From assembly GCA_934444765.1 (NCBI GenBank), contig CAKSDC010000004.1:46027-110026 (forward strand): a stretch of 64,000 bases of DNA. The letters are read 5' to 3'. Source of the DNA: an uncultured Oscillospiraceae bacterium (GTDB lineage Bacteria; Bacillota; Clostridia; Oscillospirales; Ruminococcaceae). Every line of letters starts with the position of its first letter. Position 1 is the first letter of the stretch. Positions 8,784 to 17,039 of the stretch are shown here, one piece after another. The notes beneath the pieces are model-generated. The model searched no databases. It had not been told where the DNA came from and worked only from the letters and a program-made list of their open reading frames with translations. The translations under genes were made by a program, and so were the position numbers.

Positions 8784-9755
8784 ATGAATAAGATAGATAT
8801 TAGTAAAAATGTACACAAAAAGATTAATATAAAAGGAGTATGTATTATGCTATTAATAGTAATAGCAGTAATAATAATATTCGACTTCTTTTATAGAATG
8901 TTTACTAAGGATAACAACATTGAACAGACCAGTTATGCTATAGTTACCGAAGCTACCGATACTACCATAGGTAGCGAACTTCCAACTTCCGAACCGACAC
9001 AGACAGAAGTTTCACAGACTATAGATAGTTCGCTATATAATACAGTAAATAAGTCTATGGATGACATCTCAAAAGGTGCTTTAGCAGTTATAAACACTGA
9101 ACATCCTACTAACTTTCCCGATATAAGCGACAAACTATCTACTTTTAACTACTACTATGGTACAGGATACAAGCTATCCGACTTTAACATAGAAGTATGT
9201 CAAGACATTATCGAACCGTTCAATAATATGCTACTCGATTTTTATAACCAAACTCAAATACCATATACTACTATAGTACAAGGCTATACCAGTAGTGACG
9301 CAGACGACAGCAACGGTACTTCCGACAGCTGTTCTGGTTACGCTTTAGAGTTTAAAGTGGTTACTGAAAGTCAAATATTAGACTTCGACGGTACGGGCGA
9401 ATATGCATGGTTCGAAGAAAACTGTTACAAGTACGGTTTTGTGTTAAGATATCCTGACAGTAAAAGTTCTATCACTAATACTGAATACACTCCTAATCAC
9501 TTTAGGTACGTAGGTATTCCACACTCTAACATAATGCAAGATAAAAACCTATGCTTAGAAGAGTACATAGACTTTTTAAAAGATTACAACTTCTACAAAG
9601 AACATCTATACCTAACCATAGGTAGCATAAACTACGAAATATACTACGTTCCAGCTGAAACTACTGGAAATACCAGTGTTCCAGTACCTAAAGATGAATA
9701 CTATGTAATATCAGGCAACAACGTAGATGGCTTTATAGTTACCATATTAAAGTAA
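8784..9755 (+). CDS. membrane-anchored extracellular protein of unknown function
   Basis: I do not recognise the family. The 323-residue protein has a short basic N-terminus, one hydrophobic segment at about residues 18-36 (IKGVCIMLLIVIAVIIIFDFF) and then a long extracytoplasmic part. A Thr/Glu/Ser-rich linker (about 50-80) is followed by a globular domain rich in Tyr, Asp and Ser. No lipobox is present, so it is probably an uncleaved signal anchor. Start ATG 8784 has GGAGG at 8766-8770 with a longish 13-nt spacer; no better start is seen. Monocistronic, with a strong promoter. Confidence 0.75.
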   Translation: MNKIDISKNVHKKINIKGVCIMLLIVIAVIIIFDFFYRMFTKDNNIEQTSYAIVTEATDTTIGSELPTSEPTQTEVSQTIDSSLYNTVNKSMDDISKGALAVINTEHPTNFPDISDKLSTFNYYYGTGYKLSDFNIEVCQDIIEPFNNMLLDFYNQTQIPYTTIVQGYTSSDADDSNGTSDSCSGYALEFKVVTESQILDFDGTGEYAWFEENCYKYGFVLRYPDSKSSITNTEYTPNHFRYVGIPHSNIMQDKNLCLEEYIDFLKDYNFYKEHLYLTIGSINYEIYYVPAETTGNTSVPVPKDEYYVISGNNVDGFIVTILK

Positions 9756-9790
9756 TATATGCTCAATTCCCACTAATATAGTATTGCTTC

Positions 9791-9819
9791 TTGACTTTAC
9801 ACCCTAAATGGTGTAAAAT
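9791..9819 (+). promoter_or_regulatory. lysA promoter with embedded inverted repeat
   Basis: TTGACT at 9791-9796, 17-bp spacer, TAAAAT at 9814-9819. The spacer carries a perfect 8-bp inverted repeat, TTTACACC (9796-9803) and GGTGTAAA (9810-9817), overlapping both hexamers: a likely operator for an unknown repressor. Confidence 0.7.
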
Positions 9820-9883
9820 ATTATTCGACGGAATACCGTTCCGTTAGACCATATACTAATACAAAGTGAGGGATTTTATTATT

Positions 9884-11155
9884 ATGAAGACACCTTTTGT
9901 TTCTAAGGAGTTAGTAGAACGTATAGCTAAGGATATTCCTACTCCGTTCCACATATACGACGAAAAGGGCATTAGAGAAAACGCTAAAAGACTATTAAAG
10001 GCTTTCTCTTGGAATAAGGGATTTAAAGAGTATTTTGCCGTTAAAGCTACTCCTAATCCATACATTCTAAAGATACTACAAGAAGAAGGTTGTGGTACAG
10101 ACTGTTCTTCTTACACAGAGTTAATTATGAGTGACGTGTGCGGTTTTCATGGTCACGATATTATGTTCTCATCTAACGTAACGCCTGCACAAGACTTCGC
10201 ACTTGCTGATAAGTTAGGCGTTATCATCAACTTAGACGACTTTTCACACATAGACTTTTTAGAAAAGACTATAGGTCACATTCCAGAAACTATATGTTGT
10301 CGTTACAATCCAGGCGGACTATTTAAGATAAAAAATCAGATTATGGATACTCCAAGCGAGGCTAAGTATGGCTTTACTCATGACCAACTTATTGAAGGCT
10401 ACAAGGTTCTTATGAGCAAAGGTGCTAAATACTTTGGTATACACTCATTCTTAGCAAGTAATACGGTATCTAACGAATACTACCCAGTATTAGCTAAGAT
10501 ACTATTTGAAACCGCTGTAGAACTAAAACAGAAAACTGGTGCAGATATCAAGTTCATTAACCTATCAGGTGGCGTTGGCGTAAACTACAGACCAGACCAA
10601 GAACCTAACGATATTATAGCTATCGGTGAAGGTGTTAGACAAGCCTTTGAAGAGATTATGGTTCCTAACGGTTTAGGCGACTGTGCTATATTCACCGAAC
10701 TCGGTAGATATATGCTTGCCCCTTATGGACACCTTATTACCAAAGTTACTCACGAAAAGCAAACCTACAAGGACTACATAGGTGTAGACGCTTGTGCTTG
10801 TAACTTAATGCGTCCTGCTATGTATGGTGCATACCATCACATTACCGTACTCGGTAAGGAAAACGCTCCTTGTGACCATAAGTACGACGTTACAGGTGGT
10901 CTATGCGAAAACAACGACAAGTTCGCAATAGATAGAATGCTACCTAAGATAGACATAGGCGACTATATAGCTATTCACGATACAGGCGCACACGGTTTCT
11001 CTATGGGTTATAACTATAACGGAAAACTTCGTTCTGCTGAGGTTCTACTAAAGGAAGACGGTACTTATCAACTAATTAGACGTGCTGAAACTCCTGAAGA
11101 CTACTTCCGTACTTTCGACTTTTCTAAAGACTTCGACTTTAATAAAGAGTATTAA
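9884..11155 (+). CDS. lysA: diaminopimelate decarboxylase
   Basis: PLP enzyme of fold type III (alanine-racemase barrel) decarboxylating meso-diaminopimelate to lysine. Seen: YFAVKATPNP with the Schiff-base Lys near residue 48, GIHSF with the PLP-stacking His, the phosphate-binding SGGVGVNY, and CENNDKFA, whose Cys corresponds to the active-site residue supplied across the dimer. The 423-residue length and the insertions resemble the longer LysA-like group found in gut Clostridia. ATG 9884 is preferred to the upstream GTG (9866), which is itself part of the GTGAGGG ribosome site. Monocistronic with its own regulated-looking promoter. Confidence 0.88.
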   Translation: MKTPFVSKELVERIAKDIPTPFHIYDEKGIRENAKRLLKAFSWNKGFKEYFAVKATPNPYILKILQEEGCGTDCSSYTELIMSDVCGFHGHDIMFSSNVTPAQDFALADKLGVIINLDDFSHIDFLEKTIGHIPETICCRYNPGGLFKIKNQIMDTPSEAKYGFTHDQLIEGYKVLMSKGAKYFGIHSFLASNTVSNEYYPVLAKILFETAVELKQKTGADIKFINLSGGVGVNYRPDQEPNDIIAIGEGVRQAFEEIMVPNGLGDCAIFTELGRYMLAPYGHLITKVTHEKQTYKDYIGVDACACNLMRPAMYGAYHHITVLGKENAPCDHKYDVTGGLCENNDKFAIDRMLPKIDIGDYIAIHDTGAHGFSMGYNYNGKLRSAEVLLKEDGTYQLIRRAETPEDYFRTFDFSKDFDFNKEY

Positions 11156-11174
11156 TAGTATATAATAGATATCA

Positions 11175-11205
11175 ATACTCCCTTACTATAACGGTAAGGG
11201 AGTAT
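11175..11205. terminator. bidirectional terminator after lysA
   Basis: ATACTCCCTTAC (11175-11186) pairs perfectly with GTAAGGGAGTAT (11194-11205), 7-nt loop, followed by TTCTATT; lies between convergent lysA and yigZ-like genes. Confidence 0.8.
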
Positions 11206-11210
11206 TTCTA

Positions 11211-11834
11211 TTAGTTATTAAAGTCCATATACTTTTCTTCGGAACGTTGTACGGTTATAGCACCGTTAGAGATATCTATAAGTTTAGCTTTTAGGGGTTC
11301 AAACTGTTCCACTCTTACTAATAGTTTAGTAGTAACGTTATCTTCAAAGATAGTATCCAACAGTTTAACGCCAAATTCTGGAAGTATATAGCTTACTCTT
11401 CCGTATAGTGTATAGTCTGTAACGAACGATACCTCATAACTGCTACACATATCCATAATAGTAGCACTATCTATCGCTATAGATACTGCATGAGAGTACG
11501 CTCTAACCAAACCGCCACCGCCAAGGAGTATTCCGCCAAAGTATCGAGTAACTACGCAACATACGTCTGTTAGACCTCTTTTTTTAAGTACGTCCAGTAC
11601 GGGAATACCTGCCGTACCCTGTGGTTCGCCGTCGTCGGAATACCTTGAAGTATTACCTTCTCTTAGAATGTACGCATATACGTTATGTTTAGCCTTTCTA
11701 TGTTTAGCTTTAACTTCGTTGATAAAAGCCACGGCTTCATCGTTAGTAGTGACGGGAGCTATATATCCTATAAATTCTGACTTTTTTTCGATAAACGACG
11801 CTTCCGCCCTATCTTTAATAGTGGTATATCCCAA
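11211..11834 (-). CDS. YigZ/IMPACT family protein
   Basis: A 207-residue member of the UPF0029/IMPACT family. The N-terminal domain shows KSEFIGYIAPV, KHNVYAYIL, the hallmark YSDDGEPQGTAGIPVL and VVTRYFGGILLGGGGLVRAYS; a C-terminal DUF1949-like domain follows. Its biochemical role is unresolved; eukaryotic IMPACT modulates translational stress signalling. TTG start at 11834 with AAAGGAAGTG upstream. It stands alone between a terminator and the rpmE terminator. Confidence 0.9.
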   Translation of the reverse strand: MGYTTIKDRAEASFIEKKSEFIGYIAPVTTNDEAVAFINEVKAKHRKAKHNVYAYILREGNTSRYSDDGEPQGTAGIPVLDVLKKRGLTDVCCVVTRYFGGILLGGGGLVRAYSHAVSIAIDSATIMDMCSSYEVSFVTDYTLYGRVSYILPEFGVKLLDTIFEDNVTTKLLVRVEQFEPLKAKLIDISNGAITVQRSEEKYMDFNN

Positions 11835-11870
11835 ACCTTAGCACTTCCTTTAGTATAATAATAGTTAATA

Positions 11871-11901
11871 CAAAAAAAGAGTGGATTAATAATCCACTCT
11901 T
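11871..11901 (-). terminator. rpmE terminator
   Basis: AAGAGTGGATT (plus 11877-11887) and AATCCACTCTT (11891-11901) form an 11-bp stem with a 3-nt loop; on the minus strand it is followed by a U-run (plus 11872-11878 is all A). Confidence 0.85.
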
Positions 11902-11917
11902 AAGATTAAATAACAGA

Positions 11918-12118
11918 TTAGCCTCTGTTAAAACGTCTCTTAAATCTATCTACACGACCACCAGTATCAACAAGTTTTTGTTTACCTGTGAAGAATGGGT
12001 GGCACTTAGAACAGATTTCAACCTTAATATCCTTCTTAGTAGAACGAGTTTCAATAACGTTACCACAAGCACAAGTGATAGTGGTCTTTTCAAACTGTGG
12101 ATGGATACCTTCCTTCAT
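11918..12118 (-). CDS. rpmE: 50S ribosomal protein L31, zinc type
   Basis: A 66-residue L31 starting MKEGIHPQFEKTT. It keeps the zinc-ribbon cysteines (TCACGN and CSKCHPF), so it is the zinc-containing form rather than the zinc-free YtiA type, and ends with the typical TGKQKLVDTGGRVDRF. ATG 12118 follows GAGGTG; the in-frame upstream codons lack a ribosome site. Monocistronic. Confidence 0.96.
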   Translation of the reverse strand: MKEGIHPQFEKTTITCACGNVIETRSTKKDIKVEICSKCHPFFTGKQKLVDTGGRVDRFKRRFNRG

Positions 12119-12282
12119 TACGATACACCTCATTTCATAGTCAAAATATGTTAATGCAAGTAGCCCATCAAATACTTTAGACAGTAGTACTTAAACACTG
12201 ATTACAGTATTATATTATATCATAGTATTGGTTAAAAGTCAAGAACTTTTTTCAGCAAGTTTTTTAATACTGAAGCGTCTTA

Positions 12283-13488
12283 CTACTTACACTTTAAGCC
12301 TAATATAAACTGTTTAGCTGAACGTGGAGAACGTCCATTTCTGCCCAATACGAACCTTTCGGCGAGCATATCCAATTCTTCGGTAGGCATATCTATATCG
12401 TTAGCCTTAGCAAGACTATGTACTATTTCGAGATAGTCTTTTTTGCTTGGTTGCATGAACTTAACCGATATACCAAAACGTTCCGATAGAGAAGTAAGTT
12501 CTTGTACGGTATCGTTAAAGTGAATATCGTCTCCTTCTCTGTCGGAGAAACTCTCTTTAACTAAGTGTCTTCTGTTGCTTGTAGCGTATATTACTACGTT
12601 GTTAGCACGTGAGGATACGTTACCCTCTAATATAGCCTTTAGTGTAGAAAAGTCGTTATCATCACTATTAAACGATAGGTCATCTATAAAGATTATAAAC
12701 TTTAAAGGGTTTCTATTTAAGCTATCCATAATCTTTGGAATATCGTGAATGTTCTTCTTTTCTATTTGGATAATTCTTAGACCGTTTTCAGCGAACTTAT
12801 TACATACCGCCTTAACTGTAGAAGACTTACCAGTACCCGCATCGCCATATAGTAGTACGTTAGAAGCTGGTTTACCGTCTATTAAGGCTTTGGTATTGTC
12901 TATTACTATCTGTCTTTCACGCTTGTAACCAGTAAGTTCTTCTAAGGTAGTGGTATCTGGATGCTTAATTGGAACTATTTCGCCATTTTGAACTATAAAC
13001 ATCTTATACTCTGCGAATATTCCGTAACCGTAAGAAGATATATTCTTAATTCTAAATAGATATTCGTCTACAAAGTTTAGAGAAGAAGTCTTCCAATTAG
13101 GCAGATACTTGCTATAGTCTATATGAGTTTTAATCTCTTCAGACTGTATTCTTGATACTGTATTTAAAGTTTCTAATTCGTGTAGTACGCATTCGTCTAA
13201 TAGTAGACCGTTGCCTTCATCATAGTTACTGCATTTGCTCTTAACGTACACGTTTTCGTCCTCGAATATCTTTTTAAGCATATACGAAGTAAAGTTTACG
13301 TTGTACTTATACAGTTCAGATACAAAGTCGGCATACTTTTCTAACTGTAGTACAGTATCGGAAGTATTTTCTATAGCCTCTAATAGTGCGATAAACTTTT
13401 TAACTACAGCGTCGTCTAAAAGATTTCTAAATACCACCAACGACTTTAAGTCGTAACTGTACTTAGCGGATTTGATAAAACTTTCCAT
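12283..13488 (-). CDS. DUF815-type AAA+ ATPase, last gene of the TerD operon
   Basis: A 401-residue AAA+ ATPase resembling DUF815 proteins. The N-terminal ~180 residues are helical and unrecognised. The ATPase part has Walker A GDAGTGKS (215-222), Walker B FIIFIDD (264-270), a sensor-1-like YATSN and a C-terminal arginine-containing RSPRSAKQF. The acidic pair at the end of Walker B suggests it hydrolyses ATP. It lies 27 bp behind the beta-helix/TerD fusion gene on the same strand, so it is likely part of the Ter module; remodelling or loading of Ter proteins would be inference. Confidence 0.85.
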   Translation of the reverse strand: MESFIKSAKYSYDLKSLVVFRNLLDDAVVKKFIALLEAIENTSDTVLQLEKYADFVSELYKYNVNFTSYMLKKIFEDENVYVKSKCSNYDEGNGLLLDECVLHELETLNTVSRIQSEEIKTHIDYSKYLPNWKTSSLNFVDEYLFRIKNISSYGYGIFAEYKMFIVQNGEIVPIKHPDTTTLEELTGYKRERQIVIDNTKALIDGKPASNVLLYGDAGTGKSSTVKAVCNKFAENGLRIIQIEKKNIHDIPKIMDSLNRNPLKFIIFIDDLSFNSDDNDFSTLKAILEGNVSSRANNVVIYATSNRRHLVKESFSDREGDDIHFNDTVQELTSLSERFGISVKFMQPSKKDYLEIVHSLAKANDIDMPTEELDMLAERFVLGRNGRSPRSAKQFILGLKCK

Positions 13489-13515
13489 AATATAAACACC
13501 TCTAAAAATATATAG

Positions 13516-14793
13516 TTAATATTCGGCATCTACACCGAATGATTTACATAGTTTAGGTAGTCCCTCTTTGTAGCCAGCCACTACAGGATTTATTTTCCAA
13601 TTACCCTTGTACCTATACACTTCCGCAACTATAACGGTAGATAGTGTATTCAAGTCGGTCAACGGAATAGTATATATAGGTTTACCATTGCTTAAAAATT
13701 CCACTTTAGGATTTTCAACCTTAGAAAAGTCTTTGTTACGGTCGTATTGACTGCCACCTAAGTATATAGAGTAACATATAGATATTCTCTGTACCTGTGG
13801 CGATATATCGTTTAAGTTGAAGTATACCGAATTATCATTCTTCAACTCGACGATGCTATCTTTAGCACGTCTGTTACTAAAGAATACTACGTCTTCATCA
13901 AAGCGTGTGTGATTAGTAGCGTCGGTTAAGAATATATAAGGGTCTATATCCATAGGTTTGATAAGTTTAGAATAACTCAACTTTACTGTAATAGAACTGT
14001 CTAATATAGTAACACGTTGACCACGTACTAATACTCTATTACTGATAGTATCATCGGTAATAGTAGCTTTAGAAGTAGTATCTGCTTTAATGGAAGGTGC
14101 TACACTATTCACAGGTGTAACACTTGGCATAGCCTCTATAGTATCTAAAGATACCACCGTGTTAGTATCCCCTTTGGAAATACTATTATAGTCATAGAGT
14201 TCTAAAGACTGCACTTTTTGAGCAGTACTTAAAGACTTACCGTCTACGTATACACGTCTAATATACTTAGACTTAAACAGTATATCTCCATATACCATAG
14301 AACCGTCCCTTAAAGGATTTACTGTAATAGTTATCTCGTTAGCACCTACACCGATAGCAGAAGGTCTTATGGTGATAGCATTACAGTTAGATATCACCTC
14401 AGTAGGTTCAAACACGTACACACTTACAGTATAAGAGTTTTCACACTCCGACTTAAACGTTCCTAAGTGTAGAGTTCTTGGAATGTAAGTCTTTTTGCAA
14501 CCTGCCACTCCACCGAATACTTCCACGTCTTGAATAACAGTATCATCTTGAACCTGTAATACGGCATAGTCGTCCTCGTAGCCCGATATACCAGTAAGTT
14601 CCAAACGTAAGTTTTTAAGTACTACACCTTTAGACTTAACTCTAACTACTGGTAGAGTATCATTCCAAAGAGTAGTATTGTTTCCTACTATAGTACAAGG
14701 ACGGTCTACTATCACGTGTTCCTTGTACTCGCCCGATGGCAGTAGTATAGTATCTATATTAGAAGATAACTGATTTTTTAAAACGTCTTGCAC
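13516..14793 (-). CDS. beta-helix-like / TerD-domain fusion protein
   Basis: A 425-residue protein with two parts. Residues about 1-110 look like a pectate-lyase-type parallel beta helix (repeating short strands such as TILLPSGEY, HVIVDRPCTIVGNN, GVVLKNLRLEL, TVIQDVEVFGG). A middle region of beta-rich and linker sequence follows, then about 265-425 aligns with TerD (DIDPYIFLTD, DVVFFSN, RISICYSIYLG, VIVAEVYRYKGNWK, VAGYKEGL). The acidic GDDE calcium loop of TerD is missing: the position reads ELKNDNSVYF. GTG 14793 is chosen because AGGTGG is spaced correctly for it, whereas the ATG at 14811 has no ribosome site. Fourth gene of the TerD operon. Confidence 0.75.
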   Translation of the reverse strand: MQDVLKNQLSSNIDTILLPSGEYKEHVIVDRPCTIVGNNTTLWNDTLPVVRVKSKGVVLKNLRLELTGISGYEDDYAVLQVQDDTVIQDVEVFGGVAGCKKTYIPRTLHLGTFKSECENSYTVSVYVFEPTEVISNCNAITIRPSAIGVGANEITITVNPLRDGSMVYGDILFKSKYIRRVYVDGKSLSTAQKVQSLELYDYNSISKGDTNTVVSLDTIEAMPSVTPVNSVAPSIKADTTSKATITDDTISNRVLVRGQRVTILDSSITVKLSYSKLIKPMDIDPYIFLTDATNHTRFDEDVVFFSNRRAKDSIVELKNDNSVYFNLNDISPQVQRISICYSIYLGGSQYDRNKDFSKVENPKVEFLSNGKPIYTIPLTDLNTLSTVIVAEVYRYKGNWKINPVVAGYKEGLPKLCKSFGVDAEY

Positions 14794-14814
14794 GAATACA
14801 CCACCTAACATTAC

Positions 14815-14849
14815 GTTAGGGAATGATATAGTTCTATCATTCCCTTAAC
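14815..14849 (-). other. intercistronic hairpin in the ter operon
   Basis: GGGAATGATA (14819-14828) pairs with TATCATTCCC (14835-14844), with GTTA/TAAC extending the stem. There is no U-run on the minus strand, so it is more likely an mRNA processing or stability element between terD and the fusion gene than a terminator. Confidence 0.5.
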
Positions 14850-14884
14850 ACTTATAGTCTAACGTACTAAATAGTTACTAAATA

Positions 14885-15469
14885 CTATACGCTTACGCCG
14901 TAATCCTTACATAGAGAGTATAGACCGCCTTGATAACCAGAAGCTACAGCGTTGAACTTCCAATCGTTACCATGACGATATATTTCGCATACTACTATAG
15001 CAGTTTCGATAGAAAAGTCTTCCATTAAGTCGAAACGGAGAACTTCCTCGCCTACCATGTCATCGTCGGACTTCATTTTAGCTACTCTAACGTATGCATT
15101 AGATACCTGTCCAAAGTTTTGTTTTCTTTCTTCAGCCTCGAAGATAGTAACAGTAACGGCTATCTTTTGGATATCGCTTGGAACTTTAGAAAAGTCTATA
15201 AGAATAACTTCGTCGTCGCCTTCGCCCTCACCTGTACGGTTATCACCTGTATGAGTTACTGCTTCGTTACGGCTTACTAAGTTATTATAGAATATAAAGT
15301 CCTCATCACGATTTACCTTACCATTTTCGCCAAGTAAGAATACCGATGCGTCTAAGTCGAAATCGTAACCGCCGTCGTACTTGTTAGTATCCCAACCTAA
15401 ACCTATTACTGCCTTAACTAAACTTTTGTCTAAGCTAACTCTTTGACCTTTTGAAAGACTTACTGCCAT
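14885..15469 (-). CDS. terD: TerD family protein (third paralogue)
   Basis: A 194-residue TerD-type calcium-binding stress protein. Motifs: KGQRVSLDKSL, VIGLGWDTN, FDLDASVFLL, the acidic loop GDNRTGEGEGDDE, NFGQVSNAYVRV and the C-terminal GNDWKFNAVASGYQGGL. It lacks the short insertion present after GLGWD in the other two paralogues, which makes it the most canonical TerD. ATG follows AGGAGGT. TerD proteins in tellurite/stress operons bind Ca2+; the exact role here is unknown. Confidence 0.92.
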   Translation of the reverse strand: MAVSLSKGQRVSLDKSLVKAVIGLGWDTNKYDGGYDFDLDASVFLLGENGKVNRDEDFIFYNNLVSRNEAVTHTGDNRTGEGEGDDEVILIDFSKVPSDIQKIAVTVTIFEAEERKQNFGQVSNAYVRVAKMKSDDDMVGEEVLRFDLMEDFSIETAIVVCEIYRHGNDWKFNAVASGYQGGLYSLCKDYGVSV

Positions 15470-15515
15470 TTTTTTTACCTCCTAATATAGAAATATTATT
15501 AACTATCACCTATAG

Positions 15516-16124
15516 TTATCTATAGATGTTTGCAACTTCTGAGATAGTGCCAGTGTTTAGACCATTGCCTATAGCACTAAATTTCCATTCGTCATTATGA
15601 CGATATAGTTCACCGAATATCATAGCGGTTTTATCGCTATAGTTGACATCGTTAGATATACTATAACGACATAGTTCCTTATTAGTAGAACTATCTACTA
15701 TTCTAATAAAAGCGTTATCTACCATACCAAAGTTTTGGTTACGTTCTTTAGCCTTGTATATGTTCACCATAAAGACTAACTTTTGATATTCAGTTGGTAG
15801 ACTTTTTAAGTTGACGGTTATCCGTTCGTCGTCACCTTTGCCTTCACCCGTTAGATTATCTCCCCTGTGTACCACCGCACCACTGAAGTGGGTCTTATTA
15901 CCAAAGTATACTACATCTTTTTTAATGTCAGTAAGTTTATCACCTTGATGTAGCAAGAGTACTGATGCGTCCAAATCGAAATCTTCAGGTTTTTTGGAAA
16001 ATAGAGAGAACATCTTTTTTGCAGGTTTTTGAACCTTGTCCCAACCTAAGCCAACCAATACGTTGGTTAGACCAGAACTTTCTTTAGTCAACGATATCTT
16101 TTGACCTTTTTGAAGATTTATCAT
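15516..16124 (-). CDS. TerD family protein (second paralogue)
   Basis: A 202-residue TerD paralogue with a Lys/Phe-rich insertion after GLGWDKVQ (about residues 33-48). Conserved parts: DFDLDASVLLL, GDNLTGEGKGDDE, NFGMVDNAFIRI, GELYRHNDEWKFSAIGNGL. It resembles the TerE/TerD branch with a WxxV insertion. 29 bp behind the first paralogue and 46 bp ahead of the third, so one transcript. A calcium-binding role is inherited from the family. Confidence 0.9.
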   Translation of the reverse strand: MINLQKGQKISLTKESSGLTNVLVGLGWDKVQKPAKKMFSLFSKKPEDFDLDASVLLLHQGDKLTDIKKDVVYFGNKTHFSGAVVHRGDNLTGEGKGDDERITVNLKSLPTEYQKLVFMVNIYKAKERNQNFGMVDNAFIRIVDSSTNKELCRYSISNDVNYSDKTAMIFGELYRHNDEWKFSAIGNGLNTGTISEVANIYR

Positions 16125-16153
16125 AATACTATATTCCTTTCTAAGTAGATAGA

Positions 16154-16765
16154 CTACATAAATCTTTTAGCCATGTTTACTATGCCACCATCGTTAGTAG
16201 CCTCACCAATAGCGTTGAACTTCCATTCACTGCCATGACGATATAGTTCACCGAATATCATACCAGTCTTACCATTATAGGTATCGTCGTCTGAAAGGTT
16301 GTATCTACATAGTTCCTTGTTAGTATCTGCATCGACTATTCTAATAAAAGCATTCTTAATCATACCAAAGTGTTGGTGTCTTTCATATGCCTGATATATA
16401 GTAACTACAAATACTATCTTTTGATACATACTTGGAACGTCTTGTAGGAACACTTTAACCTGTTCGTCGTCGCCGTCGCCTGCACCTGTTAAGTTGTCGC
16501 CTTGGTGAACTATACTACCCGTTTTATGTTGTAGATTATTATAGAACACTACGTCGCTACTATCTTTACACTTTCCATTGTCTGAAATTAGTATTGCTGA
16601 TGCGTCGCAGTCGATATCTTGAGGTGCGCCGTTCAATAGTGAAGCAAAAAATCCGCCAGACTTTTTTTGTACCTCATCCCAACCAAGACCGACTATTACT
16701 CTTTTTAAAGAGGAATTACCTTTAGTTAGGTCTACTCTTTGACCTTTTTTTAAGTTTACTGCCAT
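16154..16765 (-). CDS. TerD family protein (first gene of the ter operon)
   Basis: A 203-residue TerD paralogue: KGQRVDLTKGN, VGLGWDEVQKKSGGFF (insertion like the second paralogue), DIDCDASAIL, GDNLTGAGDGDDE, HFGMIKNAFIRI, GELYRHGSEWKFNAIGEAT. One Cys replaces Leu in the DLDAS motif (DCDAS). It closely resembles the second paralogue, suggesting a local duplication. ATG follows GGGAGG. Preceded by a strong minus-strand promoter. Confidence 0.9.
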   Translation of the reverse strand: MAVNLKKGQRVDLTKGNSSLKRVIVGLGWDEVQKKSGGFFASLLNGAPQDIDCDASAILISDNGKCKDSSDVVFYNNLQHKTGSIVHQGDNLTGAGDGDDEQVKVFLQDVPSMYQKIVFVVTIYQAYERHQHFGMIKNAFIRIVDADTNKELCRYNLSDDDTYNGKTGMIFGELYRHGSEWKFNAIGEATNDGGIVNMAKRFM

Positions 16766-16845
16766 GTTAAAAACAACCTCCCGTATATAACGTTAAAAGC
16801 TAATACTGTTTAATTTTAGCCATCTAAAGCATTAAGTATATTTAT

Positions 16846-16874
16846 AGTATACAATTTTTGTGGTATAAAGTCAA
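16846..16874 (-). promoter_or_regulatory. SigA promoter of the ter operon
   Basis: Minus strand: TTGACT (plus 16869-16874), 17-bp spacer, TATACT (plus 16846-16851), about 80 bp before the first TerD start. Confidence 0.72.
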
Positions 16875-16964
16875 GATTAATCTGTTAATATTACAAAAAA
16901 AACTAATCCAAATGGGCATTTGAACCCAAAATGGTACTATACATCTATACGACCAAAAAACGAC

Positions 16965-16994
16965 TTGACAAATTATCAATAGTTGAGCTATAAT
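16965..16994 (+). promoter_or_regulatory. SigA promoter divergent from the ter operon
   Basis: Perfect TTGACA at 16965-16970 and perfect TATAAT at 16989-16994 with an 18-bp spacer; drives the unknown gene at 17040. The 90 bp between the two -35 boxes shows no further strong signal that I can identify. Confidence 0.72.
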
Positions 16995-17039
16995 AAAACA
17001 CAGCAGAATATTATAAACTACTACTATACGAGGAACGTT

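Noticed and set aside
16983..17039. Upstream extension of the unknown gene to TTG 16983
   Set aside because: It lies in the promoter, overlapping the -10 TATAAT, so it cannot be translated from that promoter.
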